Part shown: positions 63,076 through 64,000 of the stretch, piece after piece
Layout: each line of letters begins with the position of its first letter
How positions within the stretch are numbered: position 1 is the stretch's first letter
DNA from: Watersipora subatra
Taxonomy: Eukaryota > Bryozoa > Gymnolaemata > Cheilostomatida > Watersiporidae
Length of the DNA: 64,000 nt
NCBI RefSeq assembly: GCF_963576615.1
Contig: NC_088708.1
Location: 50,393,196 to 50,457,195, forward strand
Direction of reading: 5' to 3'
Position numbers and translations under genes: made by a program
Notes under the pieces: model-generated
The model's input: the letters and a program-made list of their open reading frames with translations, nothing else
Databases searched by the model: none
What the model was told of the DNA's origin: nothing

Positions 63076-64000
63076 AACCAATATGGGGATATCATTTCAC
63101 GATAAAATTTCTACTAATTTGTTAAACTAATGGTTACAAACTTGCTGATTAAAATACCAAACATTCCCTTGTGTTCATATTGCCCTCTAAATAGTTGATG
63201 GGGAAAAGTACAGACTCCCTATTAGACTAGCATTGAGCGAATTTATGATATCGTGTGCACTTGTAATAGTTTGTCAATTGTACCTAAATAACGAATATAC
63301 TTGTATACTAATACAAACACACTTTTCTTTTATGTTTACATCATACATCAGAAAAATTGTATGACAACATATTTGAGACTATTTTTGACGGTTTGCAGTT
63401 ACAATAACTGGCCAGTTACTTTAAAAAACATTGACTGTAGTATCATACATAATTTGGATGACGTACACGCCTTCAAATTGAACAAAGTTTATTTCAATAG
63501 TACCGAGATAGCTCAAATCAGTGTGTGCAGTGGTAGTATTTATTTAACACTCCCAAGCTAATGGTTAAATTATTTTGCATACTTTTGGTCATATCTGCAC
63601 TAAAAATTGAGTCAATCTTGTTATTAAACGCTTGAATAGATTACAATTAAATGTATGGTTTTTGCAAAGATGGGCAACTCAATATATATTTTTTTTAATG
63701 TAATAGAAGGCAAATTTTTGGTACGGATAACACGTTTTATTAAACATAATGATATTTTTATAAGGTAAAAGTTATTGGGCTTACATTAGGCATATTAGAG
63801 ATACCAATGCTTCATTTCCAAAGCTTGATTCTAATGTGTCTCCGCCTATGCTTGGCTTTTCATGCATGGCTTACAAACAAAGGAATTGCGCAAAAATTTA
63901 AATTAAAAGTGGTAATCATCGTGTGCAACCAAACAGAAAAGTACGACTAAAATTAACTATATCCAAATTTATTTGGCTTCCTGATTTAAAAAAAATACTA
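63076..64000. other. Satellite edge and unannotated AT-rich DNA
   Basis: Decayed monomer pieces continue (for example CCCAAGCTAATGGTTAAAT near 63553). Near 63760-63930 is the second copy of the dispersed repeat seen at 52740-52960. No gene is supported. Confidence 0.5.

Overview
This window is AT-rich, repeat-dense animal nuclear DNA. The one convincing protein gene has introns, GT-AG splice sites, a TATA box and a poly(A) signal. The tRNA genes are eukaryotic: B boxes inside the gene, no encoded CCA, T-runs in the 3' flank. Nothing prokaryotic is visible. A marine or lophotrochozoan-type invertebrate would fit, but the sequence does not fix the phylum.

Layout. (1) 1-1.4 kb: an inverted-repeat element with two internal ~365 bp direct repeats. 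(2) 1.6-5.64 kb: first tandem array of tRNA-Pro genes, all on the minus strand. (3) 5.65-13.3 kb: non-tRNA segment 'A'. (4) 13.3-18.4 kb: second tRNA-Pro array. (5) 18.4-19.34 kb: a 924 bp non-autonomous DNA transposon. (6) 19.34-24.9 kb: copy 'B' of segment A, carrying a ~1.1 kb pogo/Tigger-like element that itself holds a 131 bp hAT-like MITE. (7) 25.5-30.1 kb: an eight-exon gene for a small secreted protein resembling the C-terminal (von Willebrand D-like) half of repulsive guidance molecule (RGM). (8) 31.0-35.4 kb: a 33 bp minisatellite of about 130 units. (9) 36.4-50.2 kb: further copies of A, partly inverted around an AT palindrome near 37.2 kb. (10) 50.2-51.2 kb: a truncated third tRNA-Pro array ending at a GTGTGC microsatellite. 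(11) 51.3-64 kb: other repeats, including a ~1.1 kb tandem repeat (54.3-59.0 kb) and a 260 bp satellite (60.9-63.1 kb) that appears to be a dimer of an older ~130 bp monomer.

The tRNA arrays contain 21 tRNA-Pro-type genes or relics, spaced at about 401 bp (short unit) or 579-586 bp (long unit). Fourteen have anticodon TGG, five AGG, one GGG and one AAA. They share a body, so the anticodon seems to switch by point change inside a concertedly evolving array. Segment A plus a tRNA array looks like the ancestral large repeat unit, since A copies sit next to arrays repeatedly. Two transposon insertions in copy B can be dated relative to the duplication because copy A keeps the empty site.

The strongest leads are the tRNA-Pro arrays with mixed anticodons, the RGM-C-only secreted gene, the paired empty and filled transposon sites, and the dimerised satellite. 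Most open frames over 60 codons in the window are not supported as genes.
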